A stretch of DNA of 38,447 nucleotides, taken from Seminavis robusta. Lineage: Eukaryota; Bacillariophyta; Bacillariophyceae; Naviculales; Naviculaceae. This document shows, piece by piece, positions 1 to 9,767 of this stretch (positions are counted from its first letter, which is position 1; every line of letters begins with the position of its first letter). The position numbers and the translations under genes are program-made. The notes beneath the pieces were generated by a model, which did not search any database, had not been told where the DNA came from, and saw nothing but the letters and a program-made list of their open reading frames with translations. Location of the stretch: NCBI GenBank assembly GCA_903772945.1, contig CAICTM010001059.1, forward strand, positions 1 to 38,447. The letters are read 5' to 3'.

Positions 1-391
1 GGAGACAGGAGAGATACGTATAAGACGGCCATGATGGCACGTCTAACTGCTAATGCTAGGATAACTAAATAATAGTAAAGCACAAGGGGCATGTTCCTTA
101 CGACCGTGATCGGTCCTTGCGGCTCTTAAGAGCAATCGACAAGAGGAGTGGGGAGGCGATCAAACGGCGCCTATGGGTCCAAGAAGGACGGGATCACCTG
201 TGGTCGAAGACACACAGGGTCCGGTGAAACTCCTACACCAGCGCCTGACTATGCAGGACACTAGGCAGAAGGCACCATAAGAGAAAGGGACCATGGACGG
301 CAAAAAGCAAAATTCCATGGTCCAAAAGCATGTTGGTGGCATCCAGCAATCAGGAAACCAGTGGGCTGCTTTGGGTTGATTGCTGGCTCCT
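1..391. other. window edge, no gene recognised
   Basis: Only short overlapping open frames without domain features are seen. The plus-strand frame from 330 to 725 is also open, but it competes with the better-looking minus-strand exon near 594-694. Confidence 0.4.
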
Positions 392-694
392 TCAGCCACA
401 TACAGGGTGGCGGGCCAGACTGGTCACTCCAGCAGACATTATGCCCTGCTGGCTTGGAGTCTTGGCTTCAGCCAAGAAAGGAGGACCTCCTTCACGCTGG
501 CATATGAATGAGAAAGATGCAGTTTTTGGGCTGCAGAAGAGCCTGAGAAGATTGTGCTTGGCTAACATGTCCAACACTTTGAAAGCAGCTCACAAGGGGT
601 CTTCCCCATCTTTGACTCTGGCTGCTTCGGCCGCATTGTCTTTTGCTGCCCGGCCTAACATGTGGTTCAATTCCCACCCGTTTTCGGCAGCCAT
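392..694 (-). CDS. possible small two-exon gene, unidentified
   Basis: Reading the minus strand from the ATG at 694 gives 34 residues of plausible protein (begins MAAENGWELNHMLGRAAKDN, Ala/Glu/Arg rich, helix-like). It then meets a TGA that overlaps a good splice donor, GTGAGC at 593-588. A polypyrimidine-AG acceptor follows about 55 bp later (TTCTCAG), and one downstream frame stays open to about 392. The two pieces join in frame if the donor is used, but other acceptors are equally possible, so the second exon is uncertain. I do not recognise the protein. The region could also be a gene fragment or chance coding. No neighbour context helps. Confidence 0.22.
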
Positions 695-990
695 TCATAG
701 AGAGGAGCCGACGTTGCCAATGTAATGACTACTTTGGAACCGGTTTGTTATGCCGGTAGGAACCAGGCCAACGAAGGAGTCCGAGTCGAGCCTGAGACTA
801 ATTATACGGCGACGCAAAGTATCCGCCACGGCTTCGCTCTACTAAGTACTTACACAGCGACTGTCTCGTGTCAGCCGCCCTGGCTGCGACACAGTTTCCT
901 CTTCCTCGTCCTCAAATCCCTCCTCCTCGTGTTCAACTCTCATCCATGAAGAATCCAAAAGGAAGTTTCCCAGACTCTCTCGGTTCCTTT

Positions 991-2216
991 CTAGTTTACT
1001 GGCCCAGTCCACGATGTTCTTCCGTTCGCGTTCACCCCGGGCCAGGCGATGTTTGACGACAGCAAAACTGTCTCTAGTTTTGTAACGCGATCGTCTCGTT
1101 CCTTGAAATATTTGCACTTGTGCCAGACCCAGACTTGATACCACAGAATGAAGCACATGAGAATACACGGCGAGATTATGCCAAAGATTAGCACAAAATC
1201 AAACAGCGTGAATTCGGCTGTGGTCCTCGAGAAGTCGGGTTCCATGGAAACCACAGCGGAGACAGAGACAACGATCAAGAGCTGGAGAAAGATGGAAAAG
1301 TACTCTAAAAGTGTCATTTTTCCGCGAACCGCATCCAAGAGCCATATCTTGAGAATGTGCGTTGTAATTAGCGCTCGGAACAAAAAGACGTCCATGGCCA
1401 ACCCGGCGGTTGTCGCCTGAAGGGCCTGAATGACACTCTTTGTGGTTTCTTCTGGGGCCTTTTCGTTGATGGCATCGTACCATTCTTCCGAGCTCATGCT
1501 TCCCATCTCCACCAATACGAGGGTAAACAACGCCGCTTGCACAAAGCCAGCCTTCAGAGTCATGCTAATGAACTGGAGGGCCATCCAGCAGATTTCTTTA
1601 GGTTCATCGTAGAGTAAGGAAACGCAATAACCAATGTGATGGAGGCCCGCGAACACAAAACAAACACAGACTACCGACACTATTGGATAGCAGAAGATGC
1701 TGCAATGTTTCAGGAACGACGAATACAAACCGGTAAGAATCCGTGTGTACAGATTGATGGAAAGTTTTTTTCCAGTCTCACTCACATGGTATGATGTGTT
1801 TCCCAGTAGTTCTCCGAAAGGAATGTTTGTAGGTGGGGGATCAACCGCACGCTAATGGCGATGAGGCAAGTGGGCAATAAGGTCCTTCCAGCACGTTGCT
1901 TCCTATCCTTGAGCTTTTCCGCTGGTGACCTGGGTAGAGTCGTGATCCACACTAGGACAATGAACCAGCCCTGGACCAGGATGAGATAGCTAAAGGTAAG
2001 AATCTCATTCTGAATCAAACATGAGTGCACTATTGCGCCAATGGCACAAATCAGTTGAAAAAACAAGGCCTTTCTTCCAAAGTGTTGGATGTTGTGCGCC
2101 GTCAAAATATCTTGGTCAGCAGGAATATGATGCCCCAGAGATGAAGCTTCCGGAGCGGTCTCAGGATCTCCGCCCTCCGAAGAAGCTCCTGATGAGATAG
2201 CAAACAAGGCATCCAT
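991..2216 (-). CDS. two-exon multi-pass membrane protein, unidentified
   Basis: Exon 1 runs 2216-1786 and exon 2 runs 1699-991, joined across an 86 bp intron (1785-1700). The donor is GTGAGT and the acceptor TTGCAG, and the splice keeps the frame by completing an Ile codon. The product is 379 residues. An acidic, Ser-rich cytosol-like N-terminus of about 45 residues is followed by about eight hydrophobic segments, three in exon 1 and five in exon 2, with a conspicuous Cys/Val-rich one just after the junction. Without splicing each exon would be a separate truncated frame, so splicing is well supported. I do not recognise the family; a transporter, a receptor-like or a diatom-specific membrane protein are all possible. 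The C-terminus is doubtful: downstream of about 1090 another frame encodes a charged tail rich in Glu (down to 842), so a last intron or an indel may exist. It is divergent from the metalloprotease gene. Confidence 0.72.
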
Positions 2217-3010
2217 TTGCTGCAGTCTATCTCAAGCAGTGTGTTGATGGCTGGGGTTCATCTGGATCAAAAGTGTGATATGAGATCACAACAAGGATCT
2301 CTGAGCTCTGAGAGGCTCTACCAATACCGGTGTACCACCAAATAACTACCCTACATGTACGTAAGCACCAAAGAAGAAGGCACGAGATCGAGACTTGCAT
2401 AATTATTACAACCGGTACAGTACCGGTACTGGTACACCGGTACCGAGTACGTAAGAAGTGCGTATTCGCGTATTAGCCCATGAGCCCACTAAAAGCAGCG
2501 ATGACCGTCCGTTCTTGGCTTTACACTTTCAGTTTACTTTAGAAATTATCATTAGATCATATTATTAAAATAGTCTATTTTTTAAAAATTTTGTCACACT
2601 TTGAGTGCCAGGATAATTATCGTCGTCTTAGCCCTTCACCTCGCCGATTTTAGATACTTATTGAACAACCTGAACCCTAAATCAACAGAAGGTTTTTACT
2701 AAGAATCCATTTTGCGGACTCTACGATGTACTAGTACTAGCTACCGTACCAGGTAGCTAGTACCGGTTACCTGTAGGCAACCTAGTAGGAGATTATTCCT
2801 AACCTTCTAAAGGAACAAAATCATGCAAGCTATGCTCGCAGGCTTCAAGCCAAGAACAGAGGTGCTCCTTCAATTCAAAATTGCCTCAAGAGGTGGGAGG
2901 AAGCAACCAAGGTGCTCCATAACTACCAGCCAGGGCTTCACCCCATTACTAAAACAACTCAGCTCATCTCCCAAAACCTCACCACAAGGCAACAAACAAT
3001 AGGCACCACC
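2217..3010. promoter_or_regulatory. divergent intergenic region, membrane protein / metalloprotease
   Basis: This roughly 800 bp stretch separates two divergent genes and should hold both promoters. It contains clusters of palindromic GTAC/CCGG words around 2325-2455 and 2726-2770, an AT-rich tract at about 2525-2595, and the 11-mer TTGTCACACTT at 2591-2601. The same 11-mer recurs upstream of two other secreted-protein genes in the window. No TATA box could be assigned with confidence. Confidence 0.4.
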
Positions 3011-4009
3011 ATGATGAGATTCCAGGTCAAGCCATGGGGCTCTCTTGCACTTTTGCTGCTGACTTGCAGCGCACTGATGCTGCGGCCATTGCTTGCGTCC
3101 AACAAGAATCGAGCCTTGAGGGCCAGCGAAAATATTGGCCGAGGAGCCAGTGTCTACAAGGGCAATGTAACCATAGATTTCTACAGAATGTTTGAGGAGA
3201 AGCGTTGGCTGGGAATCATCCCTTACAAGGACTACACAATGTCAAGATTCCAAATGGCGGGACAAATACATTTGATGAACTTTTGGTTGGAGGGTCGAGT
3301 CAACTTTATCCTTGGAGATATTTACGAGATTGATGACCCATTCTACTATGACAATCCATCAGACCTGATTTGTGGTGATGCTCTCAACAGATTTGCCAAC
3401 AGGTTTAGTGGCCAAGATCAAATCAAGAATGTAGACCGAATCAATGTATTGGTGGTTCCCAAGTTGGGACGAAATATCAATGGTTGCGCCACTCTGGATG
3501 TTCCCTTAGGAGGGAATTTCGACACCAAGGCACCAGCATTTGTACTCACCAGAGACAACACAATATTTTACTCGATTGGGCCTTTTGCCAAGATTGGATT
3601 CCAGAACCTGCTAGGAAATACAGTTAGCCATGAAGCTGGCCATGTATTTGGGCTAAGACACACAGACATGGATGGCGATAATGTACCCCGGGGCATTGGA
3701 TATTTTGGTTGTGGATTGAATCTGAGATACCCACAGTTCAGGCAAGATCAAGTTCTGTCCGGTGACTTCAAGTTTTGGGATGAGGTATCGGGCGAACTCT
3801 ACACCTATGAGGATTGGCATGGCCAATCCAACTTTATGGCTTCTGGATTCAGTATTGGAGGACTGTTCTTGTGGAAAGCTGGCATATTTCGATACAACTA
3901 CGAGCCAATCTTTGATCAAATTCTGGAATGTTGGTTTTCCAGGTCCTACTCCAGGAATATTTCTGATGATCCAGAGATGGGTGAAACAATTATCATAGAG
4001 GACAGGTAA
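3011..4009 (+). CDS. secreted metzincin-type zinc metalloprotease
   Basis: Predicted extracellular or secretory-pathway endopeptidase of 332 residues. The ATG at 3011 is chosen over the upstream one at 2912 because it sits in a good context (ACCACCATG) and directly starts a signal peptide: MMRFQVKP followed by a Leu/Ala-rich core. The zinc motif HEAGHVFGLRH (H207, E208, H211, H217) fits HExxHxxGxxH, and a Met-turn candidate, NFMASG, has its Met at 276, so it belongs to the metzincin clan. The segment INVLVVPKLGRNINGCATL resembles the strand region before the helix in M43/pappalysin-like enzymes, but the exact family is not settled. No long propeptide or C-terminal accessory domain is visible. 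The stop codon lies in AG|GTAAAG, a possible splice donor, so a further 3' exon cannot be excluded. Confidence 0.85.
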   Translation: MMRFQVKPWGSLALLLLTCSALMLRPLLASNKNRALRASENIGRGASVYKGNVTIDFYRMFEEKRWLGIIPYKDYTMSRFQMAGQIHLMNFWLEGRVNFILGDIYEIDDPFYYDNPSDLICGDALNRFANRFSGQDQIKNVDRINVLVVPKLGRNINGCATLDVPLGGNFDTKAPAFVLTRDNTIFYSIGPFAKIGFQNLLGNTVSHEAGHVFGLRHTDMDGDNVPRGIGYFGCGLNLRYPQFRQDQVLSGDFKFWDEVSGELYTYEDWHGQSNFMASGFSIGGLFLWKAGIFRYNYEPIFDQILECWFSRSYSRNISDDPEMGETIIIEDR

Positions 4010-5032
4010 AGCAGCTCTTGCTAGCAGTGTCATTCTTGGGCTTCGGGTCAAAAGATGTGCAACATGCCTACCTCGTAGCTAGACTGGCGATGAAGGAACG
4101 GTGCTTCCATTGGTTTCCAAGCACTGCAATACTGGTCTACCTTCGTTTGCTTATCAAAGTCTGAAGGATTATCGTACTGGCAGTTCAGAGTTTGCCGACT
4201 CGGTCGAGTCTTCATAGAAGAAACTGAAATGTAAGTGTTTCAAGGCCAGATTCTCCTACACAAACACTCTACCGGTACGCAAGCGGCTTTGAGAGTGGTC
4301 CGAATCTTCAATCATCCCATTTGTCCCCTGACTGCCTGTATTTGCTCAAGATGTTCGAACTGTTAGGCCATGGAGACACAAGAGGCATTGGACGTCCAAT
4401 CAAGCCGCAAGTCACCAATGAACCCATGGTTGAGACTCGCTCTGGTGAAAACCCCGCACATCAAAAGCTCTGGTGGTTGAGAATATCCAGCATAATCTCG
4501 TTGTAGCACTAACCACTCGAAGAGCGGCATATTCTGGAAGATCTACCGACAGCAGACCTCATCCTTCGAAAAGCCTCAGTTTATCCTTCCTCTTCCGCTG
4601 TTGCTACATAGCTGCAATGAAGGAAAGGAAAGTGAAGTGAAGCGATGGCTGTAATGGAAGAAAACCTGGGATTAAGCATCAGCACTATGCTTGTACGGCA
4701 GCTAGCTAGCTTTTCCCATTATCAAGCAAGCCACATCGCACACTTGCCGTGTTGCCTGCTAAGGGTATACACCCATGCTACAGCCGTATCAATTCTGCAG
4801 CATCTATCGTCTGATAGCCTGACGGTCAAGGGGTGACACAAACAAACTGTACATGCATACTATTTGATTGATCTGTGACATGCATTGATTAATGAGCAAG
4901 CAACACGAAAAGAGCTTTACATTACAAACATCTAGCTAGCTATTGGCACGTCTACCTGACTGACTTGTTGCTGAATGGACGGTCCATTTCCATTGTCACT
5001 TCCAAGGAAGGAACGAAGGAACCACTCAAGTA
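4010..5032. other. intergenic, no gene supported
   Basis: About 1 kb between converging genes. Short open frames at 4321-4506 and 4645-4836 lack any recognisable feature. Scattered CTAG words appear near 4700 and 4935. Confidence 0.4.
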
Positions 5033-5056
5033 CTAGCTAGCTAGCTAGCTAGCTAG
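5033..5056. repeat. (CTAG)6 microsatellite
   Basis: Six perfect CTAG units. The stop codon of the minus-strand thioredoxin-fold gene (TAG, 5055-5053) is part of the repeat. Confidence 0.95.
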
Positions 5057-6369
5057 AACCACCCTCGCTTTTTGTTGTTTGCATCTGCCGCAGAATCCTC
5101 CGTCAACGACACTCCCAATGCCGTTGCGTAATCTGCCTGCATGGATTCATCAAAACACACGGTCAAATATCGACAAGGAACATCTTGTTGAAAGGGACAC
5201 ACGGGAGGGCGACACGATTCCTTGGTGAATCCATCCAACACGCACTGTTCCACACCATTGCAGTAGGGTTCCGCATCTTGGATGAGGAGACGCAGCTCGG
5301 CTTCTAATTCTTCCAATGTTTGTTGTTGCGCTTCTTCTCCCTCTGCTTTTTGTTGTTGTTTGGTCTTTTGTTCTACAAACTTGTCCGTGGTGTGGGTGGT
5401 CAATCGGGAGCAGTAATCCAATGCAATTTCCATGGCACAGGATCGTACCACTTGCGCCTTGACGGCGGTACTGTCCCAACCATTGGTGGCATTGAGATAG
5501 GCGTAGACATCAATGGAAGCGGCATCGAGTGGATTGGCGAGTGGAAAGAGGGTAGCATCCAACATGGTGGAAGATCGTACGATAATGTCTTCGTACTGTT
5601 TGGTCTTTTCCTTTAGTTTCTCCAGTTCGACCGCCAACTCGGCAGTAGCACTACTTGCGCTACTACTGGCAGTAGTACCACTGGTAACGGGAACTCCCAC
5701 TGGCAATTGCGCTGCGGTTGCTGGATCTTGCTTTTGCAGAGCCTTCCACCATCCCAATGGTTGTTTGCTCCAAAAGGTAGACCAACCCGTCATGGCTTGC
5801 ATGGTCCGTAACCAATCCAGAATGGACTTGTCGTATTTCCAATTCCCCGGAAAGAATGTAGTATGCGCGAGTGGCTTTTTGATCAATGCCGGTGCATGCG
5901 GGAACTTGCGACTGGGACTAATGTACAACAAGGCCGGATAGTGGGAAATCCCGGCTGTGGAACAGAGATCAAAGTGTTGTTGATCCAGTTCGCAGTCAAA
6001 GAGTGCCATGATCAAGTTGGATTTTCGTGTCCCCGCATTCAAGATTTGTCCAATGGCATCCCATGCGGGTGCCAGATAATGAGAATTGCTATCTCGTTGG
6101 GCATAAAACATGACTGCGACATTGTGATTAAAGTTGGACGGTGGTGGCGGAGATGCCAGTCGCTTTCCGGTCACAGCATCCACTCCCAAGTAATACGCCA
6201 ACGTGTCGGCATCCATAAAATCCAAATGCCGTTCTCGGCGAGGAAGAGTCTTGACAGCATCACTACTGCTGCTGCTGCTGGCAGAGGATGATTGCGTTGC
6301 TGCTGTATCCGAGAGACAGACTAGCAAGAGACAGCCGACCAGTGTCGGAATCCATGGTCTTTGCATCAT
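5053..6369 (-). CDS. secreted/ER thioredoxin-fold protein, PDI-like, without CXXC
   Basis: 438 residues, single exon. An N-terminal signal peptide (residues 1-25, hydrophobic core LVGCLLLVCL) is followed by a poly-Ser linker. Residues about 80-190 form a thioredoxin-like domain: VAVMFYA (84-90), then LAPAWDAIGQIL (99-110), where PDIs have LAPEW after WCGHC, then FDCELDQQHFDLC (124-136) and a cis-Pro element SHYPALLYI (P145). The place of the CXXC is taken by QRDSNSH, so oxidoreductase activity is not expected. A Ser/Ala-rich linker follows, then a helical coiled-coil-like stretch (about 242-262 and 330-365), and a C-terminal cysteine cluster (C370, C376, C386, C391, C399, C405). There is no KDEL-type retention signal; the protein ends KKRGWF. 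A chaperone-like or substrate-binding role in the secretory pathway is inferred from the family only. Confidence 0.82.
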   Translation of the reverse strand: MMQRPWIPTLVGCLLLVCLSDTAATQSSSASSSSSSDAVKTLPRRERHLDFMDADTLAYYLGVDAVTGKRLASPPPPSNFNHNVAVMFYAQRDSNSHYLAPAWDAIGQILNAGTRKSNLIMALFDCELDQQHFDLCSTAGISHYPALLYISPSRKFPHAPALIKKPLAHTTFFPGNWKYDKSILDWLRTMQAMTGWSTFWSKQPLGWWKALQKQDPATAAQLPVGVPVTSGTTASSSASSATAELAVELEKLKEKTKQYEDIIVRSSTMLDATLFPLANPLDAASIDVYAYLNATNGWDSTAVKAQVVRSCAMEIALDYCSRLTTHTTDKFVEQKTKQQQKAEGEEAQQQTLEELEAELRLLIQDAEPYCNGVEQCVLDGFTKESCRPPVCPFQQDVPCRYLTVCFDESMQADYATALGVSLTEDSAADANNKKRGWF

Positions 6370-6576
6370 CTTGAAGGCAAACTAGCTAGTAAGCACAGCA
6401 ACACAGGTGTCTGGTAGGATAGGATAGATAGAGAAGGCACGGAGAATGAGTTGGGTGTTGCCTTCTCTTGGTTCTGTGTTGCCGCCATCGGAGGTTGCTT
6501 TCAACGCATCCATCAAAAGATCTTTCCACGTGGAATCTTTCTCAATCATGTCTCTGATGTCAGACTAATCGAAACG

Positions 6577-6596
6577 AATCGAATCGAATCGAATCG
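6577..6596. repeat. (AATCG)4 microsatellite
   Basis: Four perfect pentanucleotide units in the divergent promoter region. Confidence 0.9.
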
Positions 6597-6651
6597 ATCA
6601 CATGATCGACCAAAGAGCCAATTCAGAGCTACTATCAGGTACTCTAGCTAG

Positions 6652-6673
6652 TAGCTAGCTAGCTAGCTAGCTA
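6652..6673. repeat. (TAGC)5 microsatellite
   Basis: Five perfect TAGC units plus a partial one, the same CTAG-phase repeat as at 5033, 22282 and 31823. Confidence 0.92.
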
Positions 6674-7334
6674 CCGGTAGTACGGTACCCGACCGTATGA
6701 GTAGGAACACTGCCTTGGCGCCTCTTGGAAAGTCCCCTAACCGTAGCCCCACGCACCTCGGTGTTTGGGTCCCAGCAGCTCTGTGTTGGTGCATGGCTCA
6801 TCTCATACCCTGGTACTGGGCCTGTTTCACATTTACATGTAGTAGTATCATTTTAAGTTTCACATGGTTAACCTAACCAATCTGTTTAGATAGCACTGCT
6901 GCACGGCTGCCCATAAAGTGCTGGGAGTCAAGGAAGACTTGAGCAGCATGCATAGGGCCAAAGATCTCTAGCCATTTCGCCAAGACCATTCGACAAACAG
7001 CCAATAACCAACAACGAGCTCAGCCTCTCAGGCTCCAGCCCCTTCCCTCCCAGTTGGTTGGCTACGACTCGACTCTGTCTGAATTTGTTACTCATTTGAG
7101 GTAGGTCAAGTCTAGCTAGCTAGTTGATCCCTCCACATCTTTTCTCGGATCCAGCCTTCATCTAACTAATACCAAGCTTTGGTAGGTATCAAGCCAGCAA
7201 GGCTACATTTTTGCGTCAGCTTACGTTGCAAGTTGAAGTGCGGATACCCTCCCAACAAACGCAATGCCAAAACGCCTTGCCCCTTTCTGTCTCATTGTTG
7301 ACACTTTTGTGTTTGATATCGGAGCTATTGCAGC

Positions 7335-9095
7335 ATGAGAAGTTCTTCCAATAGATCACCCGTCGGCATGATGCAGTGCTGGAAGCAATTCCTGATTTTC
7401 ACGGTATCGCTGAGGCTGACACAGTCGTTTTCCCCAGCGGGACAACCGTCTCACTTACGTCTACATCAACAACCGAAACACATCCAAAGAATATCGACTC
7501 CATTATCCTTATCATCATCCGACATCATTAACAATGACGACAGTGACGACAATGACGACAGTGACAAGATAATGGATGTGGTGATCTGTGGAGCTGGTCC
7601 TTCTGGACTCTTGCTTGCCAAAGAAATGGCTTCCAGAAACTTGAAGGTGGTCGTGGTGGACCCTGCGCTCGACAAACCCTGGCCCAACAATTACGGGGTA
7701 TGGATGGATGAAGCCGACTATTTTGGGTATGCCCATTGCTGTGATAAGGTATGGAAACAAGTGGGGATCGTTTTTGACGAAGACACGCCCGAACTCGTCT
7801 TGACGCGACCTTATGGACGGATCGATCGAAAGAAACTCAAAGGACAACTCGTGGACGAGTGTCGCGACATGGGAGTGGAATTTGCCGTTGCCAAAGCCAC
7901 CAATGTCGAACACTTTGACGATCAACCGTCCGTAGTGACCACGTCCAGCCGTCCTGGCGGCAATAACGACAACAACAACCAACAAAAGAAGAAACAATGG
8001 AAGGCTCTTTTGGTGACGGATGCCACTGGCTTTTCGCGGGAGTTTGTCAAACATGACGTCGAATTTGATCCGGGATATCAGGTCACCTATGGAGCCCGTT
8101 TCCGTGTCAAAGACTTAGGTCCTTATAAGATGGAACGAATGGTATTGATGGATTATTGCGAACGACATCTCTACGAGGACACGGAATTGACAAAGTCCAA
8201 CGTCCGCTTTCCGTCCTTTGTCTATGCCATGCCCTTGGCACCCGATGAGATCTTTTTGGAGGAAACTGTCCTGGTATCGCGTCCAGGAGCATCGTCTCGT
8301 GATTTGCAGGCACGCCTTAAACTGCGAATGAAGGCGCTAGGAATTGAGCCTCTGGAAGTGCTCGAAGATGAGCGTGCGGCCATTCCCATGGGCGGGATGG
8401 ATCCCGTGGTACCACAAAGGACATTAGGATTTGGAGCAACCGCTTCGTTGGTTCATCCCGCCAGTGGGTACATGGTAGCCCGGGCCATGGAAGTGGCGCC
8501 TCGTGTCGCACAAGCTGTCGCGACGGAGATCCAAAGTCTTCGACAACGAAATAATAATGATGGAGAAGTCGCCGTCACAAACAAAGACGAAATGGATAAG
8601 ATTGCAAAGGCCGGATGGGATGCCGTGTGGCCTACAGATGAACGCCGACAACGAGACTTTATGCACTTTGGATTCGAGTTATTGTGCCGATTGGATCCAC
8701 AAGAGCTACGAGATTTCTTTACTGGTTTCTTCCGATTGCCTAACGGGCTATGGGAACACTTTTTAAGTTGGCGCTTGAGTGGTGTGGGCCATATCGTCAT
8801 GGGCATCACCGTGTGGGCGACCTGTATTCCAAAACGATTCATGCCGTCCATGCTGATCAACAGTCTGCCGTTCTTGGCCAACCGCCTGGCAGGTCCTTTT
8901 GTTAGTCGAGGAGATTTTGCCAAAATCGACACGGATTCTGTTTATAGTGATGCATGGAGTGGTAATGCCACGGTTTGGGAGCCAGAAGCCTACTATCCTT
9001 ATCTGGAGGATCTATCAAAGAAGGATTTTGGCGTCGACAAGAAAGCCACATCCGAGGAGCCCGCCGTAACGCAGGAACTTGATCTTGTCAAATAG
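7335..9095 (+). CDS. LCYB: lycopene beta-cyclase, plastid-targeted
   Basis: Cyclises the psi-ends of lycopene to beta-rings, giving gamma- and beta-carotene, the precursors of fucoxanthin and the diadinoxanthin-cycle pigments; acts at the plastid membrane. 586 residues, single exon. Residues 1-34 form a signal peptide ending LTQS|FSPAG; Phe at +1 matches the ASAFAP-type rule for complex-plastid import. A transit-like, Ser/Asp-rich stretch precedes the Rossmann motif VVICGAGPSG (82-91). Family signatures follow: PWPNNYGVW (115-123), FVYAMPLAPDEIFLEE (295-310), IPMGG (350-354), PQRTLGFGATASLVHPASGY (360-379) and a C-terminal FFTGFFRLP segment. A small Asn/Lys-rich insert (about 208-222) is unusual but should lie on a loop. 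An alternative start at Met12/13 would still give the same signal core. The product is clear; only the exact N-terminus is uncertain. Confidence 0.96.
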   Translation: MRSSSNRSPVGMMQCWKQFLIFTVSLRLTQSFSPAGQPSHLRLHQQPKHIQRISTPLSLSSSDIINNDDSDDNDDSDKIMDVVICGAGPSGLLLAKEMASRNLKVVVVDPALDKPWPNNYGVWMDEADYFGYAHCCDKVWKQVGIVFDEDTPELVLTRPYGRIDRKKLKGQLVDECRDMGVEFAVAKATNVEHFDDQPSVVTTSSRPGGNNDNNNQQKKKQWKALLVTDATGFSREFVKHDVEFDPGYQVTYGARFRVKDLGPYKMERMVLMDYCERHLYEDTELTKSNVRFPSFVYAMPLAPDEIFLEETVLVSRPGASSRDLQARLKLRMKALGIEPLEVLEDERAAIPMGGMDPVVPQRTLGFGATASLVHPASGYMVARAMEVAPRVAQAVATEIQSLRQRNNNDGEVAVTNKDEMDKIAKAGWDAVWPTDERRQRDFMHFGFELLCRLDPQELRDFFTGFFRLPNGLWEHFLSWRLSGVGHIVMGITVWATCIPKRFMPSMLINSLPFLANRLAGPFVSRGDFAKIDTDSVYSDAWSGNATVWEPEAYYPYLEDLSKKDFGVDKKATSEEPAVTQELDLVK

Positions 9096-9119
9096 GTTCT
9101 TTGCATATTTTAACAAACT

Positions 9120-9125
9120 AATAAA
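9120..9125 (+). terminator. possible polyadenylation signal AATAAA
   Basis: AATAAA lies 25 bp after the lycopene cyclase stop codon. Position and sequence fit, but such hexamers occur by chance in AT-rich 3' regions. Confidence 0.3.
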
Positions 9126-9767
9126 GAACTTTGCTATTGATGTTCGTGTACCGTAGCTAGTGGAGGTTGGATGAACTTGCATCCCTCAGATAATGCATCT
9201 TCTGACTGGGCCATTCACTCACTTCCTAGCTAGCTGCTGGTAGCAGACAAGTGCAAGCAGCTGCATAGCAAACCTGTCAAACAGTTAGTTGGGGTAGAAC
9301 GAAGCCGCTATGACATTCGATTCTATGTAGCTACCGGCAGCTTCTGCAGCTCCAGCATTGGTATGTACAGTACTGGGTGAGGTCAACAGTCTCAACGCTT
9401 TTGAGGGACCGCTCTTAACCCTTTTACGGAAACAAATTATACTCTTCTAGTACCAGTAGTATTCATAATGTCTCTTCGAAAGACAACAAGGATAATCCTT
9501 CTGACGGTGACAGAATTAGACTTGGTGGACCTGGTTAAATATTTGATGGTTTAGACTTAGAACAATATGCACGTATCTTTCATACCGGATGCTTTCAGCA
9601 CCTTGTGTCACAATTTTGTATCCAAAGGAACATTGGGAATTGGGTGTGCTGTTGCAAGAACTATTACTGTAGTTAGCTCCTACCAACGAAAGAGAGCCAC
9701 TAGCCAGGCGAGATACCTGAAGAAAGCGACAGATTATTCTCTTCCAGATCGGCGCATGGTACAGGAC
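9126..9767. promoter_or_regulatory. intergenic region upstream of the large repeat protein
   Basis: Carries CTAGCTAG words near 9226. The downstream gene's frame stays open up to 9567, but the segment 9567-9767 encodes no signal peptide and is taken as 5' leader. Confidence 0.4.

Larger units (their letters stand above)
6370..7334. promoter_or_regulatory. divergent intergenic region, PDI-like / lycopene cyclase
   Basis: Nearly 1 kb between divergent genes, so probably both promoters. It contains (AATCG)4 at 6577-6596 and a (TAGC)5 tract at 6652-6671 followed by palindromic CCGGTA/GGTACC words. Short open frames have no support as genes. Confidence 0.4.

Noticed and set aside
9567..9767. N-terminal extension of the large secreted protein
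   Set aside because: It would bury the signal peptide at residue about 68; the internal ATG gives a proper leader.
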